Source of the DNA: Candidatus Villigracilis adiacens
GTDB lineage: Bacteria > Chloroflexota > Anaerolineae > Anaerolineales > Villigracilaceae
Length of the DNA stretch: 64,000 nucleotides
Assembly: GCA_016703605.1 (NCBI GenBank)
Contig: JADJBU010000007.1
Location: forward strand, 62,001-126,000
Direction of reading: 5' to 3'
The position numbers and the translations under genes were made by a program. Of the stretch, positions 40,475 to 49,106 are shown piece after piece (within the stretch, counting starts at the first letter, position 1; each line of letters begins with the position of its first letter). The notes under the pieces are model-generated. The model made no database searches, was not told the DNA's origin, and saw only the letters and a program-made list of their open reading frames with translations.

Positions 40475-41457
40475 CCGAAGTCACCCTCACCGAATGGAAT
40501 CAATTCCTGACGAAGTTCCCCGACGCGCATCTCTTGCAGATGGGTGAGTGGGGCGAACTCAAAAAGGATTTTGGCTGGAAACCCATCCGTGTTATTTCAG
40601 GGGATATGGGTGCGCAGATATTGTTTCGTAAGTTGCCATTGGGATTCACGATTGGATACATGCCTAAACCAGTGGACAGTGGGCAGTGGACAGTTGACAG
40701 TGAATCGTTCTGGAGTGAAGTCAATTCGATTTGTAAAAAGAACCGTGCTGTCTTCCTGAAAATCGAACCCGACTCATGGGATTCTGCATTCCGCATTCTG
40801 CATTCCGCATTCCGCATTTCTCCCCATAATATCCAACCTCCTCGCACAATTACAATTGACATTCAAGGTGGCGAAGAAGATATCTTGGCAAGAATGAAAC
40901 CCAAGTGCCGCTACAATATCCGCCTTGCTGAGAAAAAAGGCGTGACAGTCCGCGCATGGGATGACGTCGCAGCCTTCCATGAGATGATGACCGTCACTGG
41001 TGGGCGCGATGGCTTTGGCGTACATTCCAAAGAATATTATCAACGCGCCTACGAACTCTTCCACCCGAAAGGGAGTTGTGAACTGCTCGTCGCTGAATAC
41101 GAAGGCAAACCATTAGCATCGTTGATGGTCTTTGCCAACGGCAAGCGCGCCTGGTACGTCTATGGCGCGTCGAACAACGAAGAACGCAACCGCATGCCGA
41201 CCTATCTTCTGCAATGGGAAGCCATCCGTTGGGCAAAGGCGCGTGGATGTGCAGAGTACGACCTGTGGGGCGTTCCCGATGAGAACGAAGAAAAGCTTGA
41301 AGCCCAATTCGAGTCGCGCCACGATGGCTTGTGGGGTGTCTATCGCTTCAAGCGCGGCTTTGGCGGTCAACTCAAACGCGCGGCGCAGGCGTTTGATAGA
41401 GTTTACAATCCGTTGTTGTATTGGGCGTATTTGAAGTTTATAGGGAATAGGGAATAG
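40471..41457 (+). CDS. FemAB-type aminoacyltransferase 1
   Basis: 328 residues, GNAT-fold pair as in FemA/FemX/MurM, which add amino acids to peptidoglycan stem peptides from aminoacyl-tRNA. LLQMGEWGELKKDFGWKP, then YNIRLAEKKGVTVR, and MPTYLLQWEAIRWAKARGC with YDLWGVPD near the C-terminus are family features. Two in-frame repeat insertions: heptamers at 40671-40705 (PVDSGQWTVDSE) and at 40781-40820 (SAFRILHSAFRIS). Its stop lies in a third repeat shared with the next gene. Confidence 0.9.
   Translation: MTEVTLTEWNQFLTKFPDAHLLQMGEWGELKKDFGWKPIRVISGDMGAQILFRKLPLGFTIGYMPKPVDSGQWTVDSESFWSEVNSICKKNRAVFLKIEPDSWDSAFRILHSAFRISPHNIQPPRTITIDIQGGEEDILARMKPKCRYNIRLAEKKGVTVRAWDDVAAFHEMMTVTGGRDGFGVHSKEYYQRAYELFHPKGSCELLVAEYEGKPLASLMVFANGKRAWYVYGASNNEERNRMPTYLLQWEAIRWAKARGCAEYDLWGVPDENEEKLEAQFESRHDGLWGVYRFKRGFGGQLKRAAQAFDRVYNPLLYWAYLKFIGNRE
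40671..40705. repeat. In-gene heptamer repeat, unit AGTGGAC
   Basis: Four units (AGTGGAC, AGTGGGC, AGTGGAC, AGTTGAC) and a degenerate fifth inside FemAB 1. GTGGACA-type repeats are normally intergenic. Confidence 0.8.
40781..40820. repeat. In-gene heptamer repeat, unit ATTCCGC
   Basis: Five units (ATTCTGC or ATTCCGC) and a partial sixth inside FemAB 1; translated as a duplicated SAFRI/HSAFRI motif. Confidence 0.8.
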
Positions 41458-41468
41458 TGAATAGTGAT
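41441..41468. repeat. Heptamer repeat at the junction of the two FemAB genes
   Basis: Four units TAGGGAA, TAGGGAA, TAGTGAA, TAGTGAT. The third unit supplies both the TAG stop of FemAB 1 (41455-41457) and the GTG start of FemAB 2 (41457-41459). Confidence 0.8.
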
Positions 41469-42599
41469 TCTTGGAATCAAATCATTTCCAACCTGCCTGA
41501 CCCACACTTTTTGCAATCTTACGAATGGGGGCAGGTTAAGGCGAAGTACGGGTGGTCTGCCTATTACGCTGTCTGGACAGAAGACGGTAAATTTCAAGTG
41601 ACGAGCGATCTTCAGACAATTACCAATTACCAATTACCAATTACTGCTTCTGCTCTCATCCTAAAACGTACCGCCTTCCGTCGCTTCTCCATCTTCTACG
41701 CTCCCAAAGGTCCGCTCATGGATTGGACGAATGAGTCTCTTCGCAAGCGGGTGTTGGATGATCTGCAATCCTTCGCGAAAAAACAAGGCGCGATCTTCCT
41801 GAAACTCGATCCTGATGTGGTGCTGGGGCGCGGAGTCCCTGCCAGCGTGGATGAGGTCACAGAAAACAGCGGACAGGCTGTGATGTCCGATTTGAGGCGC
41901 AGGGGGTGGGTGGAGTCGTCCGACCAGATCCAGTTCCGCAATACGGTCATGGTCGATCTATCTTCCAGCGAAGAAGACATCCTCATGCGCATGAAGCAGA
42001 AGACGCGCTACAACGTTCGCTTGGCAGAGAAGAAGGGCGTTACGGTGCGCGTAGGCAAGTTAACGGATTTGCCAATGTTGTACAAGATGTACGCCGAAAC
42101 GTCGGTGCGTGATGGCTTTGTGATCCGCGATGAAGAATATTACATGACAGTGTGGAAGTTATTTATGAGTGCAGCCATCAGCAGTCAGCCTTTAGCGGTC
42201 CCCTTGATCGCCGAAGTGGATGGGGAAGCGGTGGCGGCGATATTTTTATTTATGTTCGCCGGGCGCGGATATTATGTTTATGGAATGTCGCGCAATGCTC
42301 ATCGTGAAAAAATGCCGACCTATCTTTTGCAATGGGCGGCGATGAAACACGCCATGGCGCACGGCTGCCTGACCTACGACCTGTGGGGCGCGCCGGATGT
42401 CTTCGATGAAAGCGACTCGATGTGGGGCGTATATCGCTTCAAGGAAGGTTTGGGAGGCGAGGTGGTACGGACGCTTGGCGCGTATGACTTTGCCCCCAGC
42501 AAGTTTTGGTATTCGATGTACTCGGATGTGATGCCGCGGGTGTTGAATTTTATGCGCTCGCGCGGCAAGGAAAAGACGAAGCAGGGGTTGAGTGCGTGA
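41457..42599 (+). CDS. FemAB-type aminoacyltransferase 2
   Basis: 380 residues, paralogue of the gene upstream: LQSYEWGQVKAKYGWSA, FYAPKGPLMDW, YNVRLAEKKGVTVRVG, MPTYLLQWAAMKHAMAHGC and YDLWGAPDVFDESDS. Starts at a GTG that shares one base with the upstream stop. Residues about 54-64 (TITNYQLPITAS) are encoded by four AATTACC heptamers, an insertion relative to the paralogue. Tandem FemAB copies suggest a two-residue cross-bridge or modification of a surface polymer (inference). Confidence 0.9.
   Translation: MNSDSWNQIISNLPDPHFLQSYEWGQVKAKYGWSAYYAVWTEDGKFQVTSDLQTITNYQLPITASALILKRTAFRRFSIFYAPKGPLMDWTNESLRKRVLDDLQSFAKKQGAIFLKLDPDVVLGRGVPASVDEVTENSGQAVMSDLRRRGWVESSDQIQFRNTVMVDLSSSEEDILMRMKQKTRYNVRLAEKKGVTVRVGKLTDLPMLYKMYAETSVRDGFVIRDEEYYMTVWKLFMSAAISSQPLAVPLIAEVDGEAVAAIFLFMFAGRGYYVYGMSRNAHREKMPTYLLQWAAMKHAMAHGCLTYDLWGAPDVFDESDSMWGVYRFKEGLGGEVVRTLGAYDFAPSKFWYSMYSDVMPRVLNFMRSRGKEKTKQGLSA
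41618..41645. repeat. In-gene heptamer repeat, unit AATTACC
   Basis: Three AATTACC units and one AATTACT inside FemAB 2. Same unit as the intergenic block at 38547-38609. Confidence 0.8.
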
Positions 42600-42607
42600 A
42601 AAATAAA

Positions 42608-42670
42608 GCATAATGCGTAACCCGTAATTTTGCAGGTCGCGCATTACGGATTACGCATTTTTCATTATGC
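42608..42670. repeat. ATGCGTAA inverted repeat after FemAB 2
   Basis: GCATAATGCGTAACCCGTAA (from 42608) and the inverted copy ending at 42670 pair except for a short insertion. It lies between convergent genes and may end transcription of the polysaccharide cluster. A related block is at 47623-47656. Confidence 0.6.
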
Positions 42671-42692
42671 CCCCCCCTCATTTGGAAAATTT

Positions 42693-43145
42693 CTATAACG
42701 TTTTCAATAACGCCTGGCGGCTGTTGCGCAGGCGGTCTGCAATGACTTCGGCGATGCGCAACATGACCTGAAAGCCGTGTTCCGGCTGGCTGGCAAGCAG
42801 TTTCATGAATTGTTCCGCCGGGACAATGAGCAATTCCGAATCTTCGTCGCATTGGGCGCTCGAGGTATAGTGATGCGGGGCGACCATCCCCGACCAGCCG
42901 AAGATTTGATAGGGCATCGAAACATAGGAGACGGTGACGCTTTCAGGGCGGGAGGTGAGTTTGACGCGCAGGGCAACGCTTCCGTTCAGAAGAAAGTGCA
43001 GTTTGTCGGCGGTTTCCCCCTCACGGAATACGAAATCATCCTCCTTGTACGCTGACTGGCTGCTGATGGAAGCGATCTCTTTCAGGAACGAGTCGGGAAG
43101 TCCGTTGAACAGGCTGAACTGAGACAGGGTTTCCGTGCTGATCAT
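42693..43145 (-). CDS. Stand-alone cyclic-nucleotide-binding domain protein
   Basis: 150 residues: a single Crp/Fnr-type cNMP-binding beta-roll (LFNGLPDSFLKEI, DDFVFREGETADKLHFLLNG, then SVALRV) and a long C-terminal helix. No helix-turn-helix follows. The canonical RxS phosphate-binding cassette is not evident (HHYTSSAQCDEDSELL), so ligand binding is doubtful. Possibly a sensor partner or structural domain. Convergent with FemAB 2. Confidence 0.82.
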   Translation of the reverse strand: MISTETLSQFSLFNGLPDSFLKEIASISSQSAYKEDDFVFREGETADKLHFLLNGSVALRVKLTSRPESVTVSYVSMPYQIFGWSGMVAPHHYTSSAQCDEDSELLIVPAEQFMKLLASQPEHGFQVMLRIAEVIADRLRNSRQALLKTL

Positions 43146-43350
43146 GCGCGCCTCCTTGGGGCAAGAAAAAGTGGACGGTTGGTTTCAGGTTCGGCTCCGG
43201 CGCAGCCTTCCTGCATCTGCCCATTATTTTACAAGAATTATGGAAAATGACCATCACGTAAAATGTCATATTTTGTAACCCGCCTGGAGAGCGTCCGGGA
43301 GGCGCGGGTTGAAACTCGTTTCATGTATAATCCCAAATAAGGAGAAATTC

Positions 43351-44973
43351 ATGTCCGTGACGAACGCAGATTCTTCCAACTCTCCGGCGCCTTTTGAATT
43401 AAATATCAGGGTGGACCGCCCCGCTCAGGTTGCCGGGTATCTCAGCCTGGCGTTATTGATCTTAATCCTGATTCGTAATTTATGGGTGGCTGACGACGCC
43501 TTCATCACCCTCCGCACTGTGGATAACTTCCTGCACGGGTACGGGCTGGTCTGGAATGTGGGCGAACGTGCGCAGGTCTACACCCATCCGTTGTGGATGT
43601 TCGTTCTGGTTTTCTTCGACCTCATCCTTTCGGACCCCTTGTATGTTTTCTACATTCCGTCGCTGATCCTTTCGATCTGGACGATTGTGCTTTTGATGCG
43701 GAACTTTGCATCGGGCGCGATTCGTTCCATCTTTGGGCTTGTCCTCCTGGGCGGATCATCGGCTTTCATTGATTTTTCCTCCTCCGGATTGGAAAACCCG
43801 CTCACGCATCTTCTCCTGACCTTGTTCCTGATCCAGTTTCTCCAGCCTGAGCCTGCAACCCGGAGGCGTTTGTTTGCCATGGCTCTTCTGGCTGGCTTGG
43901 CGGCTTTCAACCGGTTGGACACCATTCTGTTTTACATCCCGCCTTTGATTCTTGTGTGGCTTTCAGATCAGAAATCCCGCTGGAGCGCGGCGCTTACCAT
44001 GCTTGGCGGTTTTATCCCACTGCTGCTGTGGGAATTGTTCAGTTTGTATTATTATGGTTTTCCATTCCCAAACACCTATTACACCAAAGCCGAGACCGGG
44101 CTTCCGACCGGGCTGCTTTTGGAACAAGGCTGGGTTTACACAATGAATTCCCTGCACTGGGACCCGATTACGCTTGGCACGGTATTGACCGGGATGGCGA
44201 CCCTTCTGTTTCAGCGCGAGTCGAAGCGGGTCGGCATCGCGGCGGGCTGCCTCTTGTATTTTGGTTACATTCTTTGGGTCGGGGGGGATTTTATGTCCGG
44301 GCGGTTCTATTCAGCGATGTTCATAATGGGGTGGCTGCTGGTAATGACCTTCGACTTTGCAGGGACGTTCGGTTCGATTTCCAGCAGGGTCAGGAATTTA
44401 TTCCTTGCATTTCTCGTCTTGACGGCGTTCTCGGCCGAGCGCCCGCCGCTTTTTATCACCGGAACCCAGGCAGGCGTCTCCGGCGACCGTTATGAGATCG
44501 CCTATGAAAAGTATTTTTACTTCGGCGCGACGGGATGGATCAATTATTTCAAATACCGCGGGCTGCATGAATGGGCGGCGCTGGGAGTAAAGGCCGCGCA
44601 GGAAAAAACCAGCCCGGTCGAATATGGGACGATCGGCATGTATGGCTATTATGCGGGACCTCAAATCTACATCATCGATACCCATGCCCTGGCAGACCCG
44701 CTCCGCGCGCATATTCCGGCGAACCCCGGGCTGGCGGGGATCGGGCATTATTACCGCGATTATCCCGCCGGGTATAAAGAGACCATCGAATCGAATTTCT
44801 CTGAAAACCTGATCGAAGACCCAGACTTGAAGTTGTATTACGACAAATTATCCATTCTGATTCACGGCGACTTGAACGCTCCGGGGCGCATCCGCGAGAT
44901 TGTCCGCTTCAATACGGGTTATTACAGCCTGCTGCCAAAAAAATATTGGAATCGAATATTTGGCGTTCCGTAG
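43351..44973 (+). CDS. GT-C membrane glycosyltransferase (AftB-like)
   Basis: 540 residues, about ten transmembrane helices. The first extracytoplasmic loop has ADDAFITLRTVDNFLHGYG then WNVGERAQVYTHPLWM, the acidic DD motif of GT-C enzymes such as AftB-like arabinofuranosyltransferases that use polyprenyl-phosphate sugars. A soluble C-terminal domain follows. TATAAT (43326) and AAGGAG before the ATG at 43351 fix the start. The donor sugar is unknown. Confidence 0.82.
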   Translation: MSVTNADSSNSPAPFELNIRVDRPAQVAGYLSLALLILILIRNLWVADDAFITLRTVDNFLHGYGLVWNVGERAQVYTHPLWMFVLVFFDLILSDPLYVFYIPSLILSIWTIVLLMRNFASGAIRSIFGLVLLGGSSAFIDFSSSGLENPLTHLLLTLFLIQFLQPEPATRRRLFAMALLAGLAAFNRLDTILFYIPPLILVWLSDQKSRWSAALTMLGGFIPLLLWELFSLYYYGFPFPNTYYTKAETGLPTGLLLEQGWVYTMNSLHWDPITLGTVLTGMATLLFQRESKRVGIAAGCLLYFGYILWVGGDFMSGRFYSAMFIMGWLLVMTFDFAGTFGSISSRVRNLFLAFLVLTAFSAERPPLFITGTQAGVSGDRYEIAYEKYFYFGATGWINYFKYRGLHEWAALGVKAAQEKTSPVEYGTIGMYGYYAGPQIYIIDTHALADPLRAHIPANPGLAGIGHYYRDYPAGYKETIESNFSENLIEDPDLKLYYDKLSILIHGDLNAPGRIREIVRFNTGYYSLLPKKYWNRIFGVP

Positions 44974-45122
44974 CGGGGAATCGTTTCTGATTCGATTCGC
45001 TTTCGGGGGGAACCCGGTTCGCAGCGCTGATACAGGCACGGGCGGCGGATGGGGCGGCGCGTCACGCTTTGGTGGTTCCCGTGTTTTATAGTCATCTTAA
45101 TTCATTTTATGCCGGAGGAAAA

Positions 45123-46367
45123 ATGCAGGATCGTATCGTGATTACGGGTATGGGGACGGTGAATCCGCTTGGTTTGAATGTTGAGGACTCCTGGGCGAAC
45201 GCAGTTGCGGGCGTATCGGGGGTGGCGCCGATCACCATCTTCGACCCTCGCGCGGCTAATTTGCAGGTGAATATTGCGGCGGAAGTAAAGAATTTTGTTC
45301 CGGATCAATACATGGATGCGCGCGAAGCGCGGCGGCGCGACCGCTACGAGCAGTTTGCGGTGGCTGCCGCAAAAGAGGCGTTGGCCAGTTCCGGGCTGCA
45401 GGTGACAGACGCGAATGCCGGGCGTATCGGCGTGATCATTTCGTCGGCAATCGGCGGTTTGCGCTCGTTGCAGGATGCCATTTTGACGAACCATAAGGAG
45501 GGTCCGCGCAAGGTCAGCCCTTTCCTTATCCCAATGCTGATGGCGAACGGCGGCGCGGGGATGACCGCCATCGAGTTTGGTATAAAAGGTCCGTGCTTCT
45601 CGGTGGCTTCGGCGTGCGCGTCCGGTGCGGACGGGATCGGCACGGCGCTGATGATGCTGCGCACCGGGATGATCGATGCAGCGCTTGCGGGCGCCGCCGA
45701 AACGACGATCACTTCGACGGGTGTTGCGGCGTTCGACCGCGTGGGGGCGATGTCGCGCCGTAATGAGGATTATTCGATGACGCCCCAGCCTTTCGATCGG
45801 AACCGGGATGGTTTGGTGATGGGCGAGGGGGCGGGGGTGCTCGTCCTGGAGCGGGAAACGGATGCGAAAGCCCGGGGGGCGCATATCCTTGCCGAGCTTG
45901 CCGGTTACGGCGCGACGGCAGATGCGTTCCACGTCACGGCTCCGCATGAGCATGGGGCTGGCGGGGCGGCGGCGATTTTGATGGCTTTGAAATCTGCCGG
46001 GGCGAATTTTGACGAGGTGGGGTATATCAGCGCGCATGGGACGGGTACGCCGCTCAACGATCAATCCGAGACCCGCGCGGTGAAGGCAGCCTTTGGCAGC
46101 CTGGCATACAAGATTCCGATTTCATCCACCAAGTCGATGACCGGGCATATGATGGGCGCAACCGGCGCGCTTGAGGCGATCTTTTGCGTAAACGCCATCC
46201 GGGACGGTGTCTTGCCCCCGACGATCCATTATGAAACCCCCGACCCTGAGTGCGATCTTGATTACATCCCCAACAAGGCGCGCGAGGTGAAAATATCGCT
46301 GGCGCTTAGCAACGCTTTCGGGTTTGGCGGTCATAATGCCGTGCTGGCGGTCCGAAAGTACGCATGA
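45123..46367 (+). CDS. fabF: 3-Oxoacyl-ACP synthase II (KAS II)
   Basis: Elongates acyl-ACP with malonyl-ACP. 414 residues, full length. Active-site Cys in VASACASGAD, His in ISAHGTGTPLND and His in STKSMTGHMMGATGA. A strong GGAGG site precedes the ATG at 45123. No other fab genes are adjacent; rplS follows with its own promoter. Confidence 0.96.
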   Translation: MQDRIVITGMGTVNPLGLNVEDSWANAVAGVSGVAPITIFDPRAANLQVNIAAEVKNFVPDQYMDAREARRRDRYEQFAVAAAKEALASSGLQVTDANAGRIGVIISSAIGGLRSLQDAILTNHKEGPRKVSPFLIPMLMANGGAGMTAIEFGIKGPCFSVASACASGADGIGTALMMLRTGMIDAALAGAAETTITSTGVAAFDRVGAMSRRNEDYSMTPQPFDRNRDGLVMGEGAGVLVLERETDAKARGAHILAELAGYGATADAFHVTAPHEHGAGGAAAILMALKSAGANFDEVGYISAHGTGTPLNDQSETRAVKAAFGSLAYKIPISSTKSMTGHMMGATGALEAIFCVNAIRDGVLPPTIHYETPDPECDLDYIPNKAREVKISLALSNAFGFGGHNAVLAVRKYA

Positions 46368-46374
46368 TTTTTGC

Positions 46375-46403
46375 TTGTGGGCTGGGGGAAGTCGTGCTAT
46401 AAT
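46375..46403 (+). promoter_or_regulatory. Promoter of rplS
   Basis: TTGTGG (46375-46380), 17-base spacer and an extended -10 TGCTATAAT (46395-46403), giving a leader of about 43 bases. Confidence 0.65.
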
Positions 46404-46453
46404 CCGCCCTCGCGCGTATTTGAAACCAAAACAAAAAGTAAGGAAGAACGGAT

Positions 46454-46801
46454 ATGGCAGACCTGATGAAAGCCGTTGAGGCGAAAAATAACGAGAACAT
46501 CCCGCAGCTGGCTGCGGGCGATACGGTAAGCGTGCATGTCAAGATCAAGGAAGGCGAGCGTGAGCGCGTCCAGGAATTCAAGGGCATTGTCATCCGCCTG
46601 CGAAACAGCGGCAACAATGCGTCTGTGACCGTCCGCCGCATGGCGTCCAACGGCATCGGCGTGGAGCGCACCTTCCTGCTTCGCTCACCGCGCGTGGACA
46701 AGATCGTGGTGGAACGTCACGGCAAGGTCCGCCGCGCCCAGTTGTACTACATGCGCGAACGCACCGGCAAGAGTGCGCGCATCAAGGAAAGATTTTCGTA
46801 G
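46454..46801 (+). CDS. rplS: 50S ribosomal protein L19
   Basis: 115 residues, the usual L19 length; it contributes to the 30S-50S interface. Typical stretches: IPQLAAGDTVSVHVKIKEG, QEFKGIVIRLRN, NGIGVERTFLLRSPRVD, KVRRAQLYYMRERTGKSARI. An AGGAAG site precedes the ATG. It is monocistronic: an extended -10 promoter upstream and a strong terminator downstream. The usual partners rpsP, rimM and trmD are not here. Confidence 0.97.
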   Translation: MADLMKAVEAKNNENIPQLAAGDTVSVHVKIKEGERERVQEFKGIVIRLRNSGNNASVTVRRMASNGIGVERTFLLRSPRVDKIVVERHGKVRRAQLYYMRERTGKSARIKERFS

Positions 46802-46815
46802 TTTTTCCTTCACAG

Positions 46816-46844
46816 GCTCCGATGGCAGCATCGGGGCTTTTTTT
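46816..46844 (+). terminator. Intrinsic terminator of rplS
   Basis: GCTCCGATG pairs with CATCGGGGC around a GCAG loop, followed by seven T. Confidence 0.88.
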
Positions 46845-46901
46845 ATTTAACTGCGGCGTCTTCGTGGTATGCTTGTGCGCGTAAATTTATTGGAGGCATC
46901 C

Positions 46902-47621
46902 ATGACCAAACCCCTGATCGGAATCACCACCTATAACTCGAAGAATAAATTTGAGCGTGATATTGCCGCCGTTCAACATACCTACATCCGCGCGGTGGCG
47001 CAGGGCGGCGGGATTCCTGTTCTGGTTCCCGCCATCCTGAACGACGACGACCGCTTCGATCTGTATTCGCGCCTGCAAGGCGTTCTCTTCTCCGGCGGCG
47101 GCGACATCGACATAAAATATTTTCACGGCGAAGACCACGACCGCATCTCGGACGTGGATGACTTCCGCGATGAAACCGAACTCACCCTGTTGAAACAATC
47201 CGTCGAGGACGGCAAGCCCTTTTTGGCGATTTGCCGCGGCGTGCAGGTGATGAATGTGGCATTGGGCGGCACGCTTTACACGCACATCCCCGACCAGTTC
47301 AAGACGGCCATCGAACACAGCCAGGACGAATTCACGACCCTTATCCACCCGGTCAACATTGACGAAGACTCGCGCCTGGCGGAAATCTTCGGCGAGACGC
47401 TGCTTCAAGTCAACAGCCTGCACCATCAGGCATTGAAGGACATCGCCTCTCCCTTAAAGGTGGTGGGTCACGCTCCAGATGGCATGATCGAAGCCGTGGA
47501 GCTGCCCGGTCATCCGTATGCGATGGGCGTGCAATGGCATCCCGAATGGCTGACCGACCAGCCTGTGATGCGGAATTTGTTTAAGTCCTTTGTGGATGCG
47601 TCGAAAAACTTAACCCCCTAA
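46902..47621 (+). CDS. Gamma-glutamyl-gamma-aminobutyrate hydrolase-like class I amidotransferase (PuuD family)
   Basis: 239 residues, peptidase C26 fold. Nucleophilic Cys in LAICRGVQVMNVALGG, catalytic His/Glu in GVQWHPEW and the VNSLHHQAL segment match PuuD-type hydrolases that cleave gamma-glutamyl amide bonds in polyamine breakdown. Other gamma-glutamyl substrates are possible; no puu genes are near. GGAGG before the ATG at 46902 fixes the start. Confidence 0.9.
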   Translation: MTKPLIGITTYNSKNKFERDIAAVQHTYIRAVAQGGGIPVLVPAILNDDDRFDLYSRLQGVLFSGGGDIDIKYFHGEDHDRISDVDDFRDETELTLLKQSVEDGKPFLAICRGVQVMNVALGGTLYTHIPDQFKTAIEHSQDEFTTLIHPVNIDEDSRLAEIFGETLLQVNSLHHQALKDIASPLKVVGHAPDGMIEAVELPGHPYAMGVQWHPEWLTDQPVMRNLFKSFVDASKNLTP

Positions 47622-47622
47622 T

Positions 47623-47656
47623 GCGTGAATCGTAATTTACGGATCACGAGTTACTG
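47623..47656. repeat. ATGCGTGAATCGTAA repeat
   Basis: A short block right after the stop, with GTGAATCGTAA and the inverted TTACGGATCAC. It has the same words as 42608-42670 and directly abuts the TIR element at 47659. Confidence 0.5.
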
Positions 47657-47658
47657 TC

Positions 47659-47796
47659 AGCGAGCGTTTCTTAAGTCTGTGAAAGGTGTAAGAAAGCCTC
47701 AGCCACAGAGAACGCCGGGTTTGCAGAGATTGCCAAAAGGTTTCCTGAAGATTCTCTGTGTTCTCTGCGGCAAAAAAGAGTTAAGAAACAGTCTCT
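47659..47796. mobile_element. 138-bp TIR element (second copy)
   Basis: Left end AGCGAGCGTTTCTTAA (47659-47674) and right end TTAAGAAACAGTCTCT (47781-47796) are 16-bp inverted repeats with three mismatches. Same organisation as the element at 14136-14404 and uninterrupted, so it shows the empty target of the nested 130-bp element. It ends 18 bases before the murI start. Confidence 0.82.
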
Positions 47797-47814
47797 CAGG
47801 AACTTTGCCATCTG

Positions 47815-48633
47815 ATGAATTTGACTCAAACCCCAATCGGCGTATTTGACTCAGGCGCGGGCGGGCTGTCTGTCCTGCGCGAAATTCGGGTCTTGATGCC
47901 GGATGAAGATATTGTCTACTTCGGCGACCAGGGACATGTGCCGTACGGTCCGCGCCCGATGGGGCAGATTCAGGATTTCTCCGAGGGCATCACGCGTTAT
48001 TTGCTTTCGCAGAATGCCAAGATCGTCGTCGTTGCCTGCAATACGGCTTCGGCGGCGGCGTTGAAATACCTGCGCGATAAATTTCCCGATACGCAGTTCG
48101 TCGGCATGGAACCGGCTGTCAAACCGGCGGCGGAAAAAACGCAGACCGGGAAGGTGGGCGTGCTTGCAACACCCGCGACCTTCCAGGGGGCGTTGTACGC
48201 ATCGGTGGTCGAGCGGTTTGCCAATGGGGTTGAGTTGTTTCAAAATACCTGCAATGGACTCGTCCAACAAATTGAAATGGGGAATTTGGACGGCGATGAA
48301 ACGCAAAGGATATTGGAAGACGCGCTTCATCCAATGCTCGATAAAAATATTGATACAGTTGTCCTGGGATGTACGCATTACCCCTTTGTAATTCCGTTGA
48401 TCGAAAAAATAGTCGGGGAAAAAGTAAGGGTGATAGACCCGGCCCCCGCAGTGGCGCGGCAGGTCAAACGTCTGCTGGAAGCGGGGGGGATGAGGAGTCG
48501 GGGCGGGGGGAGAATCCGCTTCATCACATCGGGAGAGGCTGGTTCCGTCCAGGAAGTTTTATCCACGCTGTTGGGGTTCGACTCCGGGGTAGAATCGGTC
48601 AGGTGGCTGAACGATCGGACGATAGCGGCTTGA
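47815..48633 (+). CDS. murI: Glutamate racemase
   Basis: Makes D-glutamate for peptidoglycan. 272 residues. Catalytic Cys pair in VACNTASAAAL and LGCTHYPFV; VFDSGAGGLSVL and YFGDQGHVPYG are the other family motifs. No clear Shine-Dalgarno precedes the ATG at 47815; the TIR element ending at 47796 may have displaced it. The 3' end overlaps the convergent deazaflavin-oxidoreductase gene by about 35 bp. Confidence 0.95.
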   Translation: MNLTQTPIGVFDSGAGGLSVLREIRVLMPDEDIVYFGDQGHVPYGPRPMGQIQDFSEGITRYLLSQNAKIVVVACNTASAAALKYLRDKFPDTQFVGMEPAVKPAAEKTQTGKVGVLATPATFQGALYASVVERFANGVELFQNTCNGLVQQIEMGNLDGDETQRILEDALHPMLDKNIDTVVLGCTHYPFVIPLIEKIVGEKVRVIDPAPAVARQVKRLLEAGGMRSRGGGRIRFITSGEAGSVQEVLSTLLGFDSGVESVRWLNDRTIAA

Positions 48634-49090
48634 CCGCCAGCAGCGTTAGGTTCTTTCCCAATTCGCGCAGTTCATTTTCATCCTTGAACTTCATGCCGAC
48701 CATCGCCATCACGGAGCGGGTGTAGGCGGGCTTGCGCCGGAAAAAGCGCACGAGCATTTCGCCGGTATCCGCCGCGTTCAATTCCCGCGCCTGCGCTTGG
48801 AATTTCCACCTGCCAACCTGCGCTTCGAAAACCGGGTTGGCTTTGATGTTTTTGAACCAATCGGCGCGCGCGCCATAGGCGGCTTCGATGTAATAGGTGT
48901 CGGTCGTTTTGTCGTAATCCATCACGTCAACGAGCGTCTCGCGGCGTATCCCGGTTTTTCTGCCGATCGTTGAGATCAGCATCCATTCCGCGCCGATGAG
49001 TTCCTCCCAGCCGCCCAAGCCGATCTTGTGCATGAAGATCGGAATTTTGAAGAAGAATTTCAAAAATGGATTTGGACGTTTTTGGAGCAT
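48599..49090 (-). CDS. Deazaflavin (F420)-dependent nitroreductase-family protein
   Basis: About 163 residues from the ATG at 49090. The split-barrel motif LISTIGRKTGIRRETLV is typical of DDN-like proteins of mycobacteria and Chloroflexi, which use F420H2 or bind FMN/heme. The substrate is unknown. A longer reading from 49180 exists, but the extra 30 codons are repeat sequence (49107-49165), so the shorter start is preferred. Neither start has a clear Shine-Dalgarno. Confidence 0.78.
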   Translation of the reverse strand: MLQKRPNPFLKFFFKIPIFMHKIGLGGWEELIGAEWMLISTIGRKTGIRRETLVDVMDYDKTTDTYYIEAAYGARADWFKNIKANPVFEAQVGRWKFQAQARELNAADTGEMLVRFFRRKPAYTRSVMAMVGMKFKDENELRELGKNLTLLAVKPLSSDRSAT

Positions 49091-49106
49091 GTTGTTGTCT
49101 GTGAGC

